Below are positions 34,120-34,296 of a stretch of DNA of 34,296 bases, in pieces; positions within the stretch are counted from its first letter, which is position 1, and each line of letters starts with the position of its first letter. The DNA comes from Levilactobacillus lindianensis (lineage in GTDB: Bacteria > Bacillota > Bacilli > Lactobacillales > Lactobacillaceae). The stretch is from assembly GCF_003946095.1 (NCBI RefSeq), contig NZ_RHOD01000021.1, positions 1 through 34,296 of the forward strand. The letters run 5' to 3'. A model generated the notes under the pieces. The model saw only the letters and a program-made list of their open reading frames with translations. It had not been told where the DNA came from and did no database searches. The position numbers and the translations under genes were made by a program.

Positions 34120-34296
34120 TTGTCACGAGGTAGTTATCTCCTGACACGGTAGACCTTTGAAAACTGAACATTGTTTCGACAAACCAAATATGTGTAGGGC
34201 GGTTTGATATTTATATCAAACCCAAACAATATTTGCGAAGTCAATTCGCTTTTATAAAAAAGTAACAACAATCGATGAGCTATTCAAGCCATCATC
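34120..34296 (+). other. 16S rRNA leader (rRNA gene lies past the window)
   Basis: The leader begins with a hairpin (TGTCACGAGG...CTCCTGACA, 34121-34146), then CTTTGAAAACTGAACA (34156-34171), a sequence typical of lactobacillus rRNA leaders and spacers that overlaps a boxA-like antitermination signal. A 10-bp perfect inverted repeat (GGTTTGATAT/ATATCAAACC, 34201-34222) and a GCGAA/TTCGC stem (34235-34249) follow. No 16S 5' end sequence (GAGAGTTTGATCC) is within the window, so the rrn call rests on the promoters and leader. Confidence 0.7.

Overview
The window is chromosomal DNA from a low-to-mid GC Gram-positive lactic acid bacterium, most likely Levilactobacillus or a close relative in Lactobacillaceae. 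This is judged by recall, not by a search. The evidence is an L-lactate dehydrogenase of the L. plantarum/pentosus type, a WxL surface lectin, an LPQTN sortase-anchored protein, frequent TTG starts, strong AGGAGG ribosome sites and many extended -10 (TGnTATAAT-like) promoters. No phage, IS, CRISPR, tRNA or complete rRNA is visible.

Layout. 1-1122: the tail of an upstream gene and its terminator, then an overlooked 41-aa membrane peptide and a 212-aa membrane protein of unknown function. 1425-3614: a secreted L-type lectin/WxL protein. 3662-4120 (minus): a low-molecular-weight tyrosine phosphatase. 4224-5703: lemA-htpX membrane quality-control pair. 5773-6555: an unrecognised conserved-looking protein. 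6743-9888: murF and the DEAD-box helicase cshA. 10172-11314: a bacterial homologue of archaeo-eukaryotic release factor eRF1/Vms1. 11593-13713: a BspA-like repeat, LPQTN-anchored surface protein. 13945-16181: acpS-alr-mazE-mazF, the same order as in Bacillus (acpS, alr, ndoAI, ndoA). 16199-20034 holds three minus-strand genes (CBS-ACT protein, L,D-transpeptidase, ldh) separated by elaborate inverted repeats. 20333-33875: pth-mfd-yabM-rqcP-divIC-yabR-tilS-hpt-ftsH-hslO-dusB, essentially the Bacillus subtilis pth-to-hslO/dusB neighbourhood without the sporulation genes, yabN and coaX. 33919-34296: tandem strong promoters and a leader typical of an rRNA operon; the 16S gene should begin just past the window.

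Functionally most of the window is housekeeping: cell-wall synthesis (murF, alr, the YabM flippase, L,D-transpeptidase), division (divIC), translation and ribosome rescue (pth, tilS, dusB, rqcP, the S1 protein, the eRF1-like protein), stress and proteostasis (ftsH, hslO, htpX, lemA, cshA, mazEF), DNA repair (mfd) and fermentation (ldh). The accessory component is the cell-surface lectin and adhesin genes and the small membrane proteins at the left end.

The items most worth a second look are: a pair of related palindromic elements at 16318-16376 and 18836-18947 in opposite orientation around the minus-strand CBS/L,D-transpeptidase block; a branched RNA leader in front of pth (20185-20287) containing a terminator-like hairpin; a MazE antitoxin that keeps the toxin-binding tail but seems too short for a normal ribbon-helix-helix domain; the eRF1-like gene; and near-consensus cre sites at the lectin and L,D-transpeptidase genes. 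I did not find a convincing completely new multi-gene system.
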